Of a DNA stretch of 64,000 nucleotides, positions 32,619-43,838 are shown piece after piece. Source of the stretch: Desulfuromonas sp. AOP6 (lineage in GTDB: Bacteria; Desulfobacterota; Desulfuromonadia; Desulfuromonadales; SZUA-540); NCBI RefSeq assembly GCF_009731355.2, contig NZ_AP022810.1:2446001-2510000 (forward strand). Reading direction: 5' to 3'. A model generated the notes under the pieces. That model saw only the letters and a program-made list of their open reading frames with translations. It had not been told where the DNA came from and ran no database searches. The position numbers were made by a program, and so were the translations under genes. How positions within the stretch are numbered: the stretch's first letter is position 1; each line of letters begins with the position of its first letter.

Positions 32619-33767
32619 TTAATCAACCCGTTTGCGCAGGAACGTCGGGATATCGTATTCCATTTCGCCGCCCCCACCGGAAGCTCTCAGGTTGTAGGGC
32701 ACTTCTTTCTGACGATCCCGAATAAAGGTGGGCAGATCGCGATCAACTTTCCCCATGGTCACCGCCGCTCTGTTTTTCAAGTCTTCGGCAATCCGGCCGC
32801 TCTTCTCGAAAGAAGGTCCGAAACCGGTGGCAATGGCCGTAATCTTGATACAGTCGCCGAGTTCTTCGTTGATGACCAAACCCGTGATGATGTTAGCTTC
32901 CTCGTGCACTTTCTCGTGGATGATGCGTGAGGCCTCGTCGAACTCTTCCATGGTCATATTGGAAGAACCGGAGATATTGACCAGAACCCCTTTGGCACCA
33001 GAGATATCGATATCTTCCAGCAGCGGGCTGCTAATGGCCTGGTGTGCTGCTTCGGCGGCACGCTTCTCGCCTTCGGCCAGACCAATGCCCATCATGGCCA
33101 TGCCGCGCTCGCTCATGATGGCTTTGACGTCAGCAAAGTCGACGTTGATGAGGCCGCTGGTGGTAATCAGGTCGGAAATCCCCTGAACCGCCTGCAGCAA
33201 TACGTCATCGGAAGGCTTGAAGGCGTCGAGAATACTCATGCTCTTGCCGGCCAGTCCCAAGAGGCGGTCGTTGGGGATGACGATCAGCGAATCAACGACT
33301 TCTTTGAGCTCTTCCACCCCTTGCTCTGCCTTTTTCATGCGCTGCTTGCCTTCGCGGGAGAAGGGCTTGGTGACAACGCCAACGGTCAGCGCCCCCATTT
33401 CCCTTGCCACCTCAGCAATGATCGGGGCCGCGCCGGTGCCGGTACCGCCGCCCAGTCCGGCCGCGATGAAGACCATATCGGCGCCGTCGAGAATCTCCAG
33501 CAGACGGGCTTTGTCTTCTCGGGCTGCCTCCCTGCCAACCTCGGGATTGGCGCCAGCGCCCAAACCCTTGGTGAGTTTGGAACCCAGCTGGATTTTCATC
33601 GGCGCCTTGTTGGTTCTCAGGGCCTGTGCATCGGTATTGGCGCAGATGAATTCCACCCCTTCGATCTGCGAGTTGATCATGGTGTTGACCGCGTTGCCAC
33701 CTCCCCCTCCGATGCCGATTACCTTGATTTTCGCTCTCTGGTCGATACTCTCATCAAATTCAAACAT
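32619..33767 (-). CDS. ftsZ: Cell division GTPase FtsZ
   Basis: A 382-aa tubulin homologue forming the Z-ring. The signature [10 protein letters not shown] is present, the N-terminus starts [20 protein letters not shown], and the C-terminal peptide [12 protein letters not shown], which contacts FtsA/ZipA partners, is intact. Last gene of the dcw cluster, 89 nt from ftsA. Confidence 0.98.
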   Translation of the reverse strand: MFEFDESIDQRAKIKVIGIGGGGGNAVNTMINSQIEGVEFICANTDAQALRTNKAPMKIQLGSKLTKGLGAGANPEVGREAAREDKARLLEILDGADMVFIAAGLGGGTGTGAAPIIAEVAREMGALTVGVVTKPFSREGKQRMKKAEQGVEELKEVVDSLIVIPNDRLLGLAGKSMSILDAFKPSDDVLLQAVQGISDLITTSGLINVDFADVKAIMSERGMAMMGIGLAEGEKRAAEAAHQAISSPLLEDIDISGAKGVLVNISGSSNMTMEEFDEASRIIHEKVHEEANIITGLVINEELGDCIKITAIATGFGPSFEKSGRIAEDLKNRAAVTMGKVDRDLPTFIRDRQKEVPYNLRASGGGGEMEYDIPTFLRKRVD

Positions 33768-33856
33768 AACGCTCCCTCCGTTCTGGTTTGGGGGCCGATT
33801 CTCCGCAACCGGTTATCCCCGTTTATAGTCTCACTTCGCTGATATTTTTGTGCCCA

Positions 33857-35086
33857 TTAAAAAAACTCGTCAAACCACTCTTTCATGCGCCGCACGACCT
33901 TGTCGAACACGTTGGTCTGTCCGATGCTGAAATTGCGGCTGCTCATGTTCCGGCTGCCATATTTCACCAGGCCGACCCCGGTAGCGTAGATGGGCGAATT
34001 GACCACGTCGGTCAAACCGCCGATATCCCGGGGGACACCTCGCCGCACCGGCAGATTGAAGATCTGCTCGGCCAGCTCGGGCATACCGGGCAGGATACAG
34101 GTGCCGCCGGTGATGACCACTCCGGAAGCGATCAGATCTTCGTAGCCGCTGCGCACGATCTCCCGATTTACCAGCGAGAATATTTCTTCTACCCGCGGCT
34201 CCAGTATTTCAGCCAACAGCTGACGCGAGAGCACACGGGGCTCGCGACCACCCACCGAAGGTACTTCGATGGTCTCGTCCTTACCGACCATGGAGGACAG
34301 GCAGCAGCCATAGGCTTGTTTGATTTTTTCCGCTTCGGCCATGGGCGTACGCAGACCAACGGCAATATCGTTGGTCAGGTGATTACCGCCCAAGGAGAGA
34401 ACCGAGGTGTGTTTGATGGCCCCATCCACGAAAATGGCGATATCCGTGGTACCGCCACCGATATCGATAAGGGCGACCCCCAACTCTTTCTCATCGGGGG
34501 AAAGAACCGCTTCCGAGGAGGCGAGCTGTTCGAGAACGATATCGGCCACGTCCACGTCGGCGCGATTGCAGCTTTTAACGATGTTCTGGGCGCTGGCCAC
34601 CGCACCGGTGACGATATGCACCTTGGCTTCGAGGCGCACGCCGCTCATGCCCAGAGGTTCCTTGATGCCGTCCTGGTCATCGATGATGAATTCCTGGGGC
34701 AGGATGTGGATAACTTCCCTGTCCATGGGAATGGCAATGGCCTTGGCAGCGTCGATAACCCGGCGGATGTCATCATCGTTGACCTCGCGGTTCTTGATGG
34801 CGATAACTCCCTGGGAGTTCAATCCTTTAATGTGCCCACCGGCGATACCGGCGAAGACCGACTTGATTTCACAGCCGGCCATGAGTTCGGCTTCGCGCAG
34901 GGCCTTGCGGATGGCCTCCACCGTGCTTTCGATGTTTATCACCACCCCTTTGCGCAAACCCTTGGAGGGACTGGTGCCAATCCCCACGATATCCAGCCCT
35001 TCGTCAGTCATGTTGCCGACGATGGCGCAGATCTTGGTGGTGCCGATATCCAATCCGACGATCAGGTTGTCCCTCTTCGTACTCAT
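33857..35086 (-). CDS. ftsA: Cell division protein FtsA
   Basis: A 409-aa actin-like Z-ring anchor. It begins NLIVGLDIGTTKICAIVG, with ALIDIGGGTTDIA and GVVITGGTCILPG motifs. The C-terminal amphipathic tail (VVRRMKEWFDEFF) for membrane binding is present. It sits between ftsQ and ftsZ. Confidence 0.97.
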   Translation of the reverse strand: MSTKRDNLIVGLDIGTTKICAIVGNMTDEGLDIVGIGTSPSKGLRKGVVINIESTVEAIRKALREAELMAGCEIKSVFAGIAGGHIKGLNSQGVIAIKNREVNDDDIRRVIDAAKAIAIPMDREVIHILPQEFIIDDQDGIKEPLGMSGVRLEAKVHIVTGAVASAQNIVKSCNRADVDVADIVLEQLASSEAVLSPDEKELGVALIDIGGGTTDIAIFVDGAIKHTSVLSLGGNHLTNDIAVGLRTPMAEAEKIKQAYGCCLSSMVGKDETIEVPSVGGREPRVLSRQLLAEILEPRVEEIFSLVNREIVRSGYEDLIASGVVITGGTCILPGMPELAEQIFNLPVRRGVPRDIGGLTDVVNSPIYATGVGLVKYGSRNMSSRNFSIGQTNVFDKVVRRMKEWFDEFF

Positions 35087-35107
35087 AACGTACCCCTTCC
35101 TTTCAAA

Positions 35108-35947
35108 CTAGCCCTTTTGTGTGGTGCGGTTGTCCACCTTCACGATCACACGGTCCAGTACATTGAGATCAATATATTTAAGCCCCTGCAGCCTCGGTTC
35201 GAGCTCCTTGTAGATCTTTTCCAGCCGGTCGAGCTTGGTTCCGTAGTTGGCATGCCCCATATGTACGGGCACGCCCCCCACGTAGGTAAACAGATCAATG
35301 CCGGAGACCGCATCCAGGCGCAATTCGGACACATCCTCCAGGCCGAAACGACTCCTTGTCTGCAATTCCCTTATCAGGTCGACGGCCTCGCGCAGCAGCT
35401 TGCGAGATTCCTCGGGTTTTTCCAGTAGAAAGCTGCGGTCTATCCCGGTAACCACTGGATAATCCAGCCGGTCTTCCGATTCGAGCACCTTGAAGAGCGT
35501 CCCTTCCGAATCCATATAGTAAAGGTATCCGAGACTGACGATGGCCAGAGGTTTCCGCTCTTCGACCCTTATCACCAGGCTTCGGGGTAGAACTCTTTCT
35601 ACCTGGGCGCGGGAGATCCACAGGTTTTCTTCGATCTTGCTGCCGATCAGGGCCAGATCGAGATCAAAAATGCTGGTTCCCAGCTGGATATCGGACAGCG
35701 CCAGAATATCCTCTTCACTGACCCGTTGAGCCTTCTCGATCTGGATGGTTTCAAGGCGAAAATAATCAGAGCTGAAGATCATGCGCAGGCCGATGAAACT
35801 ACCGCTGACGATAAGCGCGACGCTGCCGACAAACACAGTAAACCTCAGCGTGCGCCGGAAGATCTTACTCCAGTCACGCGGCTGCTTTTCACGGCGCCGC
35901 CGGTTCTCCTTCATCCGGGTCTTTTTCTGTCCCTTTAAATCGCGCAT
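35108..35947 (-). CDS. ftsQ: Cell division protein FtsQ
   Basis: A 279-aa protein: a basic N-terminus, one membrane span (about residues 37-55: FTVFVGSVALIVSGSFIGL), a POTRA domain (YFRLETIQIEKAQRVSEEDI) and a beta domain. It recruits the FtsB/L complex. Normal position between ddl and ftsA. Confidence 0.9.
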   Translation of the reverse strand: MRDLKGQKKTRMKENRRRREKQPRDWSKIFRRTLRFTVFVGSVALIVSGSFIGLRMIFSSDYFRLETIQIEKAQRVSEEDILALSDIQLGTSIFDLDLALIGSKIEENLWISRAQVERVLPRSLVIRVEERKPLAIVSLGYLYYMDSEGTLFKVLESEDRLDYPVVTGIDRSFLLEKPEESRKLLREAVDLIRELQTRSRFGLEDVSELRLDAVSGIDLFTYVGGVPVHMGHANYGTKLDRLEKIYKELEPRLQGLKYIDLNVLDRVIVKVDNRTTQKG

Positions 35948-35977
35948 GATCCCTGTCTGAACCGCTTCCGGCTCTTC

Positions 35978-36904
35978 TTATTTTCCCAATCCGGCATCTT
36001 CCAGTATCCGCTGAGTCAGTTCGGAAAAATCCAGTCCGGCGTGTTGTGCCGCCTTGGGCAACAGACTCGTTTCAGTCATCCCCGGAATGGTGTTGGCTTC
36101 CAGGCAGTAAAATTCCTTTTCTCGCACCATGAAATCGATCCGGGCCGCACCGGAACATCCCAATACGCGATAGACCTCCCTAGCCACCTGCTGCACGCGG
36201 TGGTACACGGCATTGTCGAGAGGGGCCGGCAGAATGTACTCCGTCTGCCCGGCGGTGTATTTGGCGTGGTAATCATAGAATCCCCCCTTAGGGGCGATCT
36301 CGATGATGGGCAGGGCTTCGCCTCCCAAAATCCCCACGGTGATCTCCATTCCCTGAATAAAATCCTCCACCAGCACATGATCATCATGCTGCAGGGCTTC
36401 CTGCAAACCCGCCGCCAGGCCCTGCTCATCCCGGACGATGCTGATACCGATCGTCGACCCTTCCCGCGCCGGTTTGACGACAAGAGGAAAGTGACGGCAT
36501 CCTTGCAGGAAACTCTCCAGGTCTTCTCCTTTTCTGTACACTTGAAATGCCGGCGTCGGCAGTTCGTGGTAGAGGAGAATCTTCTTGGTCGTTTCTTTGT
36601 CCATGGCCAGGCTCGAAGCGAGCACACCGCTGCCCGTATAGGGTATCTGCATCATCTCCAGCAGGCCCTGGATAGTGCCGTCCTCGCCAAAGCGTCCGTG
36701 CAGAGCGATAAAAGCAACCTCAATCTGCTCTTCGCTCAGGCGCAGGGCGATATCCCTGCTGACATCCAGGCCCACAGCCTCATACCCGGCACTCTGCAAA
36801 GCGGCGAGAACAGCCTTGCCCGTGCGCAAGGACACCTCTCGTTCAGCGGAGAGTCCACCCATGAGAACCGCTATCTTCTTTGTTTTCAATTGCTGCCGTG
36901 TCAT
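35978..36904 (-). CDS. ddl: D-alanine--D-alanine ligase
   Basis: A 308-aa ATP-grasp ligase making D-Ala-D-Ala. KKIAVLMGGLSAEREVSL at the start, PLVVKPAREGSTIGIS for ATP binding, and YCLEANTIPGMTETSL. It overlaps the murB stop by 4 nt (ATGA), indicating translational coupling. Confidence 0.96.
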   Translation of the reverse strand: MTRQQLKTKKIAVLMGGLSAEREVSLRTGKAVLAALQSAGYEAVGLDVSRDIALRLSEEQIEVAFIALHGRFGEDGTIQGLLEMMQIPYTGSGVLASSLAMDKETTKKILLYHELPTPAFQVYRKGEDLESFLQGCRHFPLVVKPAREGSTIGISIVRDEQGLAAGLQEALQHDDHVLVEDFIQGMEITVGILGGEALPIIEIAPKGGFYDYHAKYTAGQTEYILPAPLDNAVYHRVQQVAREVYRVLGCSGAARIDFMVREKEFYCLEANTIPGMTETSLLPKAAQHAGLDFSELTQRILEDAGLGK

Positions 36905-37827
36905 ATCCGTTCATCCCTGGCAGGCAGCTCGTCGCTGCCGATAATTTTTACTTCAGGTTCGAGATCGACGCCCTGGCTTGCCCGTACCGTCTCCTTGATG
37001 CGCTCAATCAGGCTGAGAATATCCGTGGCCCTGGCCTTCCCCGTATTGACGATGAAGTTGGTGTGTCGCTCGGAGACTTTGGCGCCGCCAACCGTGGCAC
37101 CTCGCAGGCCGGCTTGGTCTATAAGCTTCCACGCCTGCACGCCGGCCGGGTTTTTAAACACCGAGCCCGCATTGGCGCCGCCGACGGCATGGGCCTGGCG
37201 GCGATGCGCGATGCGTTCCCGGTAAATGCGCTGCAGCTCCTGCGGGTCAGCCGTCGTCATGGAGAGGGAGACTTCAACCAGCAGCGACTGCGGGGGCAGT
37301 TCGCACCGACGATAGGCGAACTGAAGGTCACCCCCCGGGCGCCTGATTTCGCCAGTCGCGGTCGCCAGCACTACCTCTGTCACGACTTCTGACATCTCCT
37401 GTCCTCCTGCCCCGGCGTTCATGGCAACTGCCCCCCCCAGACTCCCCGGGATACCAGCCAGCGCTTCCAGACCCTGCAATCCCTTTTCCACACAAAGCCG
37501 GATCAGACGAGTCACAGGCAGCCCGGCCTCGGCAACCACCAGACCATTAGCCAGGAACTGGAGTTGACGAAGATTGGAGAGATTCAGGACGGCTCCCCGA
37601 ATGCCGCCGTCGCGTACCAGCAGATTGCTGCCGCTTCCGACAGGTAACCAGGGGCATTGCGCCGCCTTCAATAAACGCAGCGCCGTCAACACATCCTGGC
37701 GATCCGCCGGCAGGATGAAGAGATCGGCCGGCCCGCCCACACGCCAGCTGGTGTGAGCCGCCATCGGCTCATCCTTCAGGACGCTTCCCCGCAGGGAATC
37801 TTTCAAACTTTCAAAGAGCGATGACAC
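36901..37827 (-). CDS. murB: UDP-N-acetylenolpyruvoylglucosamine reductase
   Basis: A 308-aa FAD enzyme. AHTSWRVGGPADLFILPA and GSLGGAVAMNAGAGGQE motifs, with the C-terminal NAGSVFKNPAG holding the catalytic Ser. The start appears to be GTG at 37827, one base after the murC stop. Normal place between murC and ddl. Confidence 0.93.
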   Translation of the reverse strand: MSSLFESLKDSLRGSVLKDEPMAAHTSWRVGGPADLFILPADRQDVLTALRLLKAAQCPWLPVGSGSNLLVRDGGIRGAVLNLSNLRQLQFLANGLVVAEAGLPVTRLIRLCVEKGLQGLEALAGIPGSLGGAVAMNAGAGGQEMSEVVTEVVLATATGEIRRPGGDLQFAYRRCELPPQSLLVEVSLSMTTADPQELQRIYRERIAHRRQAHAVGGANAGSVFKNPAGVQAWKLIDQAGLRGATVGGAKVSERHTNFIVNTGKARATDILSLIERIKETVRASQGVDLEPEVKIIGSDELPARDERI

Positions 37828-37828
37828 C

Positions 37829-39205
37829 TTAGCCTTTATTCCGCAGGCGTTGAGCGAACTTCTCTCCGACCTGCCAGACGTTGCCGGCGCCGAGAGTGAT
37901 AACGATATCCCCCTCTTTTACAACGGCGGCCAGATGGTCGACCACGGCTTCGACGCCGGAAATATAATGCACATCCTTGTGACCGTGCCCGGCGATTCCG
38001 GCCGCCAGATCCGCGGCCTCCACCCCCTCAATCGCCTCCTCGCCCGCGGCATAGATGTCCATGACCACCAGATGGTCGGCTTGATAAAATGCGGTGACGA
38101 AATCGTCGAACAGCGCCTTGGTGCGACTGTAGCGGTGGGGCTGAAATACCGCCACCACCCGCCGGTCCCAACCAGTGCGGGCTGCCGCCAGGGTCACTTT
38201 TATTTCGGCCGGGTGATGGCCATAGTCATCAATCACCATGACTTTGCTGTCATCGTGGCGGACCTGGAAGCGCCTCTGGACCCCGCCGAAATCATGAAAG
38301 CCCTCGACAATGGTCGCGAAGGGGATGTCAAGTTCCCTGGCCACAGCCACCGCTGCCAGCGCGTTGAGCACATTGTGGCGGCCCGGCATGTTGAAGGAAA
38401 CACGTCCCAGCTCCTCACCACCCTGGTGAAGGACAAACGAGGTTCGATGCCCCTCATGACGGATATCGGTGGCGTGAAAATCAGCCTGGCTGGCCAGTCC
38501 GTAGGTCACGAAACGCTTCTTAACCCTGGGGATCAGGGCCTGGATATTGGCATCGTCCAGACAGAGGACCGCCAGCCCGAAAAAGGGCACCTTATTGATG
38601 AACTCCACAAAAGTGTCGCGAATATGATCCATGTCACAGTAGAAATCGAGATGATCGGCATCGACGTTGGTCACCACCGCAATGGTTGGGGACAGCTTCA
38701 AAATAGTTCCGTCCGATTCGTCCGCTTCCGCCACCAGAAACTTTCCCTGCCCGAGCTTGGCGTTAGATCCCAGAGAATCCAGACGCCCCCCGATCACTGC
38801 CGTCGGATCGATACCGGCGTGGGAGAGAATAGTGGCCACCATGCTGGTGGTGGTCGTCTTGCCATGGGTACCACCGATGGCAATACCGTATTTCATGCGC
38901 ATCAGCTCAGCGAGCATTTCGGCGCGCGGGATAACCGGGATCAAGCGACGGTGTGCTTCCACCACCTCAGGATTGTCTTTGCGCACTGCGGTGGAGATGA
39001 CCACGACATCGGCATCACGAAGATTCTCGGCCTGGTGGCCATAAACGATTTCCCCTCCCAGTCCGGCCAGGCGCTGGGTAATTTCCGACTCGCGCAGATC
39101 GGAGCCGGACACCTGGTATCCGAGATTGAGCAGGACCTCGGCAATGCCACTCATGCCAATGCCGCCAATTCCCACAAAATGAATTTTTCGAATCTTTCCG
39201 TACAT
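37829..39205 (-). CDS. murC: UDP-N-acetylmuramate--L-alanine ligase
   Basis: A 458-aa Mur ligase. [18 protein letters not shown] at the N-terminal UDP-binding site, P-loop [25 protein letters not shown] and the C-terminal [14 protein letters not shown]. Adds L-Ala to UDP-MurNAc. Followed by murB with one base between. Confidence 0.97.
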   Translation of the reverse strand: MYGKIRKIHFVGIGGIGMSGIAEVLLNLGYQVSGSDLRESEITQRLAGLGGEIVYGHQAENLRDADVVVISTAVRKDNPEVVEAHRRLIPVIPRAEMLAELMRMKYGIAIGGTHGKTTTTSMVATILSHAGIDPTAVIGGRLDSLGSNAKLGQGKFLVAEADESDGTILKLSPTIAVVTNVDADHLDFYCDMDHIRDTFVEFINKVPFFGLAVLCLDDANIQALIPRVKKRFVTYGLASQADFHATDIRHEGHRTSFVLHQGGEELGRVSFNMPGRHNVLNALAAVAVARELDIPFATIVEGFHDFGGVQRRFQVRHDDSKVMVIDDYGHHPAEIKVTLAAARTGWDRRVVAVFQPHRYSRTKALFDDFVTAFYQADHLVVMDIYAAGEEAIEGVEAADLAAGIAGHGHKDVHYISGVEAVVDHLAAVVKEGDIVITLGAGNVWQVGEKFAQRLRNKG

Positions 39206-39218
39206 AGAAAACCTTCTT

Positions 39219-40289
39219 TCAGCCGATCACTTCCCGACACTGCTTCAGGATACTATCGGCGGCACCCTCTATGCCCTGAGCTTTGGCCGCACTGGCCATA
39301 GTGACCAATTGGTGGTGATCATAGATCATGTTGCGAATCAGGGTCGCCAGACTGACACCACACAGCTCCGACTGGGGCACCATGAGGGCGGCGCCTTTGA
39401 CGACCAGCGCTCTGGCATTGGCGCTTTGGTGATCCCCAGCCGCGTGGGGATAGGGTATCAGGATGGCCGGGCGGCCACAGGCCGTCAGTTCGGTCAGGGT
39501 CGTCGCCCCTGCCCTGCAGACTACCAGATGGGCCTGACTGTATGCGGCGGCCATGTCATCGATAAACGGCACCACCGCCTCCGAATCCCAACCCGCCTCG
39601 GCATATTGAGCACGAACCTTTTCCAGATCCTCGGTGCCGCTCTGGTGAATAATGACAAGCTTATCGCGCAGATCCTGCAGATGCTGCAGAGCTGCCACCA
39701 TGGCTTCATTGATGGCACGGGCGCCCCGACTGCCACCAAACACCAGAATCGTGGGCTTTCCCTCGGGGGGCGCCGGACACTGCTCCATTCCCTGTCTGGG
39801 CGGGTTCCCCGTCAGCACCGTCTTGCCCTCGGGAAAAGCCTGAGCAGCTTCAGGGAAAGAAATACATATCCTGTCGGCCCAGCGGGAAAGCAGTCGATTG
39901 GTCAGCCCGGGCCAGGCATTCTGTTCGTGCAGAATGAAAGGAATGCCCTTGATCCTGGCCGCGACACCCACCGGACCCGAGGCATATCCACCCACGCCGA
40001 TCACCACATCCGGCTTAAAATCTTCCAGCAACCGCAGGGATTGCCGGATACTTTTAATCAACTGGGGCGCCAGGGCTAGTTTGGCCCCCAGGCCCTTGCC
40101 GACAAACCCACCTATATCAATGGTGGACAGGGGCCAACCGAGGGTTGGCAACACTCTGGCTTCCAGACCTTTCTTCGTGCCGACGAAATGCACGACCGCC
40201 TCCGGCTCCACTTCCAACAGGCGTTCGGCAATCGCCACGGCAGGAAAGAGATGGCCTCCGGTGCCACCGCCGGCCAGAAGAAGTCTCAT
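39219..40289 (-). CDS. murG: UDP-N-acetylglucosamine--MurNAc-pentapeptide transferase
   Basis: A 356-aa GT28 glycosyltransferase making lipid II at the inner membrane face. [18 protein letters not shown] is the UDP/lipid I loop; [14 protein letters not shown] and [18 protein letters not shown] are the GlcNAc-binding motifs. It overlaps the ftsW stop by 4 nt. Confidence 0.97.
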   Translation of the reverse strand: MRLLLAGGGTGGHLFPAVAIAERLLEVEPEAVVHFVGTKKGLEARVLPTLGWPLSTIDIGGFVGKGLGAKLALAPQLIKSIRQSLRLLEDFKPDVVIGVGGYASGPVGVAARIKGIPFILHEQNAWPGLTNRLLSRWADRICISFPEAAQAFPEGKTVLTGNPPRQGMEQCPAPPEGKPTILVFGGSRGARAINEAMVAALQHLQDLRDKLVIIHQSGTEDLEKVRAQYAEAGWDSEAVVPFIDDMAAAYSQAHLVVCRAGATTLTELTACGRPAILIPYPHAAGDHQSANARALVVKGAALMVPQSELCGVSLATLIRNMIYDHHQLVTMASAAKAQGIEGAADSILKQCREVIG

Positions 40290-41392
40290 ATCCCGTCTCC
40301 TTTCGCCTGACGGGACACGCTGAGCAACACACCCACAGCCAGCAGGGTCGTCACCAGACTCGTGCCGCCGTAGGATAGGAAGGGCAAAGCTAACCCTTTG
40401 GTTGGCAGCATGCCCATCACCACGGCAAAGTTCACAAAGGCCTCCAGACCGATAAGGAGCGATATGCCGAAGGCCAGATATTTTCCGAAATCGTCCGGAG
40501 CTGCCTGGGCCGCCCGGATACCCCGCAACACCAGAAGAAGAAACATGGCGGTGATGACAAAAACACCGGCAAAGCCCAGTTCTTCGCCAATGACGGAAAA
40601 GATGAAATCCGTATGGGCCTCCGGCAGATAAAACAGCTTTTGCCTCCCTTCACCCAGACCGTTGCCAAAGGGGCCACCAGTGCCGAAAGCAATCCAGCTC
40701 TGAATGATCTGGAACCCGGTGTTGGTCGGATCATCCCAGGGATTGAGAAATGCGAAGATGCGCCGGCGGCGGTAGTCGACGTTCATCACCAGAAAGTACA
40801 GAAAAGGCGTCGTCAAAATCATCGCCGACAGAAAATAGACTAGACGTGTTCCAGCCACAAAGAGCATGACCATGGCCACGCAGCCCAGTGTGATAGCGGC
40901 GCCGAGATCCGGTTGCAGCAACAGAAAGAAAAGAAGCAGAGCCAGTACCAGCATATAGGGGAGAAATCCCCAGGTCAGACTCTTGATCTTGCCTTTCTTC
41001 TTGGCCAATGAATGGGCCATATACAGGATGAGTCCCAGTTTGGCCAGTTCTGAAGGCTGAATGGAGATGCCCGCCAGCCGAATCCACCGCGAGGCACCGC
41101 CTGCGCTTAATCCCAGCCCCGGCAGAAAAACCGCCCCCAGCAGCAGGACGCAACCGAACAGGAAGGGCACAGCCAGCCGCCGCAGCACCTGATAATTGAC
41201 ATGCATCGCCGCGGCCATGAGAGCAAAGCCCAAAATGGCATATACCCCTTGACGTTTGAGAAAATAGAAACCATCGGCATAGCGCCTGTCTGCCATGATC
41301 GAGGAGGATGAATAGACCATGACCACCCCCAGACAGGTCAGCACGACCGCCAGCAGTAGAATGGTATTGTCGAATTCTCCCCGCCTCTCCAT
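40286..41392 (-). CDS. ftsW: Lipid II polymerase FtsW (SEDS family)
   Basis: A 368-aa, about ten-span SEDS glycan polymerase at the septum. Motifs include VMVYSSSSIMADRRYADGFYF and the QSWIAFGTGGPFGNGLGEG loop, plus GLEAFVNFAVVMGMLPTKGL near the end. ATG at 41392 (MERRGEFDN) starts one base after the murD stop; an extended reading from 41437 is unlikely. Confidence 0.95.
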   Translation of the reverse strand: MERRGEFDNTILLLAVVLTCLGVVMVYSSSSIMADRRYADGFYFLKRQGVYAILGFALMAAAMHVNYQVLRRLAVPFLFGCVLLLGAVFLPGLGLSAGGASRWIRLAGISIQPSELAKLGLILYMAHSLAKKKGKIKSLTWGFLPYMLVLALLLFFLLLQPDLGAAITLGCVAMVMLFVAGTRLVYFLSAMILTTPFLYFLVMNVDYRRRRIFAFLNPWDDPTNTGFQIIQSWIAFGTGGPFGNGLGEGRQKLFYLPEAHTDFIFSVIGEELGFAGVFVITAMFLLLVLRGIRAAQAAPDDFGKYLAFGISLLIGLEAFVNFAVVMGMLPTKGLALPFLSYGGTSLVTTLLAVGVLLSVSRQAKGDGI

Positions 41393-41393
41393 G

Positions 41394-42752
41394 TCAGTTC
41401 CTCTTCTTTTCCGGCAAATCCATGACCAGGGCGGCAAAACGCTCCCCTCGCTCGATGTAACTCGAGAACATGTCGAAACTTGAACAGCCGGGCGAAAGCA
41501 GCACCGTTCCCCCTGCCGGGGTCAGCTCATGGGCCAGGTGCACCGCTTCTTCCAGGCTTGCAGCCCGTATGGTATGCGTCAGGTTTCCCAGACACTGCTC
41601 GATGCGCCCTGCCGCCTGCCCAATGAGGATAAGATGGCTCACCCTGTCTTTGACCATCTCCACCAGGGGCTGATAGTCTCCGCCCTTGTCCTTGCCACCG
41701 GCGATAAGGGTCACCGGCGCCGGCAGACCGGAGAGGCTCTTGACGACGCTGCCGACGTTGGTGCCCTTGGAATCATCGTACCAGGTCACCCCTCCCAGAG
41801 AGCGGACAGGCACCATGCGATGGGCGAGACCACTAAACTTACAGGTCGCCTGCCAGGCCGTCGTGGCCGGGCAGCCTTCCATCAACGGCGGGATAAGGGC
41901 TGCCATGACGTTTTCCACATTGTGCAGTCCCTTGAGGCGCAGCTCGGCCAGAAGGAATCGATGCGTCTGCCCTTGCCAGTTCCAGACGATATGCGTTCCG
42001 TCAAACCCCATCCCCTCATCAAGGATCCTAGCCGAAGAGAAATAGACTTTACGGGCGGTAAGGCTTTGGCCGAGGGCGCACACAGTGGCGTCCTCGGCGT
42101 TGAGCACGGCCACGTCGTCGGCTGTCTGATTGACAAAGATCCTCGCCTTGGCCTGCACGTAAGCTTCCATATCCACATAGCGGTCCAGGTGATCTTCACT
42201 GACATTCAGCAGCAGGGCGTATCTTGGACGGAAGTGCTGGATCGCTTCAAGCTGAAAAGAGGACAATTCCGCCACCAGCCACTGCCAGGATCCAGCATCG
42301 ACCGCCTCGATCAGCGGCGTCCCCAGATTCCCCCCCACAAAGGTCTTTTTCCCCCAGGCCTGAAACACTTCGCCCATGACCGTCGTCGTCGTCGACTTGC
42401 CATTGGTGCCGGTGATGGCGATCAGGGGAGCCTCGATTTCAGCAAAGGCGACTTCAATTTCCCCAAGCACGGGTACTCCAGCGGCCGCGGCCTTGGCGAT
42501 AGCGGGTACGCTCAAGGGAACACCCGGGCTGATGGCAATCAGGTCGGCTGCCTGAAAAAGTGATTCTGTATGACCGCCAAAATCGGTCAGGGTATCTTTC
42601 GGCAGACTCGCGAGATTTTCGATCCGTTCGGCGGAGCGCTGATCCGACAGGGTCACACGGGCGCCACGGCGGCTGAAATAAGCGCACAGGGCCACTCCCG
42701 TGCGCCCAGCGCCCACCACGACAATCTGTTTTCCCGTGAAATCCCTTTTCAT
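41394..42752 (-). CDS. murD: UDP-N-acetylmuramoyl-L-alanine--D-glutamate ligase
   Basis: A 452-aa Mur ligase. VVGAGRTGVALCAYFSRRGA, P-loop GTNGKSTTTTVMGEV, WYDDSKGTNVGS and LLSPGCSSFDMF. Adds D-Glu. Between mraY and ftsW. Confidence 0.96.
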   Translation of the reverse strand: MKRDFTGKQIVVVGAGRTGVALCAYFSRRGARVTLSDQRSAERIENLASLPKDTLTDFGGHTESLFQAADLIAISPGVPLSVPAIAKAAAAGVPVLGEIEVAFAEIEAPLIAITGTNGKSTTTTVMGEVFQAWGKKTFVGGNLGTPLIEAVDAGSWQWLVAELSSFQLEAIQHFRPRYALLLNVSEDHLDRYVDMEAYVQAKARIFVNQTADDVAVLNAEDATVCALGQSLTARKVYFSSARILDEGMGFDGTHIVWNWQGQTHRFLLAELRLKGLHNVENVMAALIPPLMEGCPATTAWQATCKFSGLAHRMVPVRSLGGVTWYDDSKGTNVGSVVKSLSGLPAPVTLIAGGKDKGGDYQPLVEMVKDRVSHLILIGQAAGRIEQCLGNLTHTIRAASLEEAVHLAHELTPAGGTVLLSPGCSSFDMFSSYIERGERFAALVMDLPEKKRN

Positions 42753-42753
42753 G

Positions 42754-43830
42754 CTACCTCAGCTTCAGGGTGGATAACGCCACCAGAGCCAGAATGATAC
42801 TGATAATCCAGAACCTCACGATGATCTTCGGTTCCGGCCAGCCCTTGAGTTCGAAGTGATGGTGGATGGGCGCCATGCGGAAGATCCGCTTGCCGTAAAG
42901 GCGGAACGAGGTCACCTGAAAGATAACGGACAGCGCCTCGACAACAAATATGCCGCCCACAATAACCAGGACGATCTCCTGCTTGGTAATAACCGCGATC
43001 GTTCCCAGGGCCCCCCCCAAGGAGAGGCTGCCCACATCGCCCATAAAAACCTGGGCGGGATAGGTATTGAACCAGAGAAATCCCAGCCCGGCGCCCACCA
43101 TGGCCCCACACAACACCGCCAATTCGCCAGCCCCCTGGACGCTGCTGATCTGCAGATACTCGGCCAGCCTGGCATTGCCGGCCAGATAGGCAAAGAGCAG
43201 ATAAGTGCCGGAGGCGATGATCATTGGCCCGATGGCCAGCCCGTCCAGTCCATCCGTCAGGTTCACGGCGTTGCTGGCGCCGACGATAACAACCATGGCA
43301 AAGGGAATGTAGAATATTCCCAGGTCGGGCACGACCCCTTTGAAAAAGGGGAAAGCCAGGGTGGTCTGAAATGGCGGATAGACATAGAGGATAGATGCCG
43401 CCACCAGAGAGATCAGCATAAGCCAGAGCATTTTCTGCCTGGCCGACAGACCATCGCTACTCTTGCGCTTCACCTTGCGATAGTCGTCCATGAAACCCAC
43501 TACCCCAAAACCAACAGTAACGAGCAGGGTCACCCAGACATACAGATTGGTCAGGTCTGCCCACAGCAGCGTCGGCCCGACGATGGCCAGCAGGATCAGC
43601 GTCCCTCCCATGGTGGGCGTCCCTTCCTTCTTGAAGTGGGATTCCGGTCCTACCTTGCGTATGGTCTGGCCGATCTGCAGCATCGAAAGCTTTTCGATTA
43701 CCCAGGGTCCTATGATAAAGGCGATCACCAGGGCCGTAATCGTCGCGTAAATGGCCCGAAAAGTGATAAAACGGAACACATAGAGAGCTGAAAACTCTGT
43801 GTGTAATGGGTAGAGCAGATGATAGAGCAT
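42754..43830 (-). CDS. mraY: Phospho-MurNAc-pentapeptide transferase
   Basis: A 358-aa polytopic membrane enzyme making lipid I. Motifs: [26 protein letters not shown] (catalytic Asp), [14 protein letters not shown] and [14 protein letters not shown]. The start at 43830 (MLYHLLYPL) lies 8 nt after the murF stop; upstream in-frame codons are not needed. Confidence 0.97.
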   Translation of the reverse strand: MLYHLLYPLHTEFSALYVFRFITFRAIYATITALVIAFIIGPWVIEKLSMLQIGQTIRKVGPESHFKKEGTPTMGGTLILLAIVGPTLLWADLTNLYVWVTLLVTVGFGVVGFMDDYRKVKRKSSDGLSARQKMLWLMLISLVAASILYVYPPFQTTLAFPFFKGVVPDLGIFYIPFAMVVIVGASNAVNLTDGLDGLAIGPMIIASGTYLLFAYLAGNARLAEYLQISSVQGAGELAVLCGAMVGAGLGFLWFNTYPAQVFMGDVGSLSLGGALGTIAVITKQEIVLVIVGGIFVVEALSVIFQVTSFRLYGKRIFRMAPIHHHFELKGWPEPKIIVRFWIISIILALVALSTLKLR

Positions 43831-43838
43831 AGGCGCCC

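Noticed and set aside
33788-35428. 546-aa plus-strand ORF antisense to ftsA/ftsZ
   Set aside because: Mirrors the codon pattern of ftsA on the other strand; low-complexity, no SD, and ftsA is certain.
37850-39301. 483-aa plus-strand ORF antisense to murC
   Set aside because: Shadow of murC; no SD or family match.
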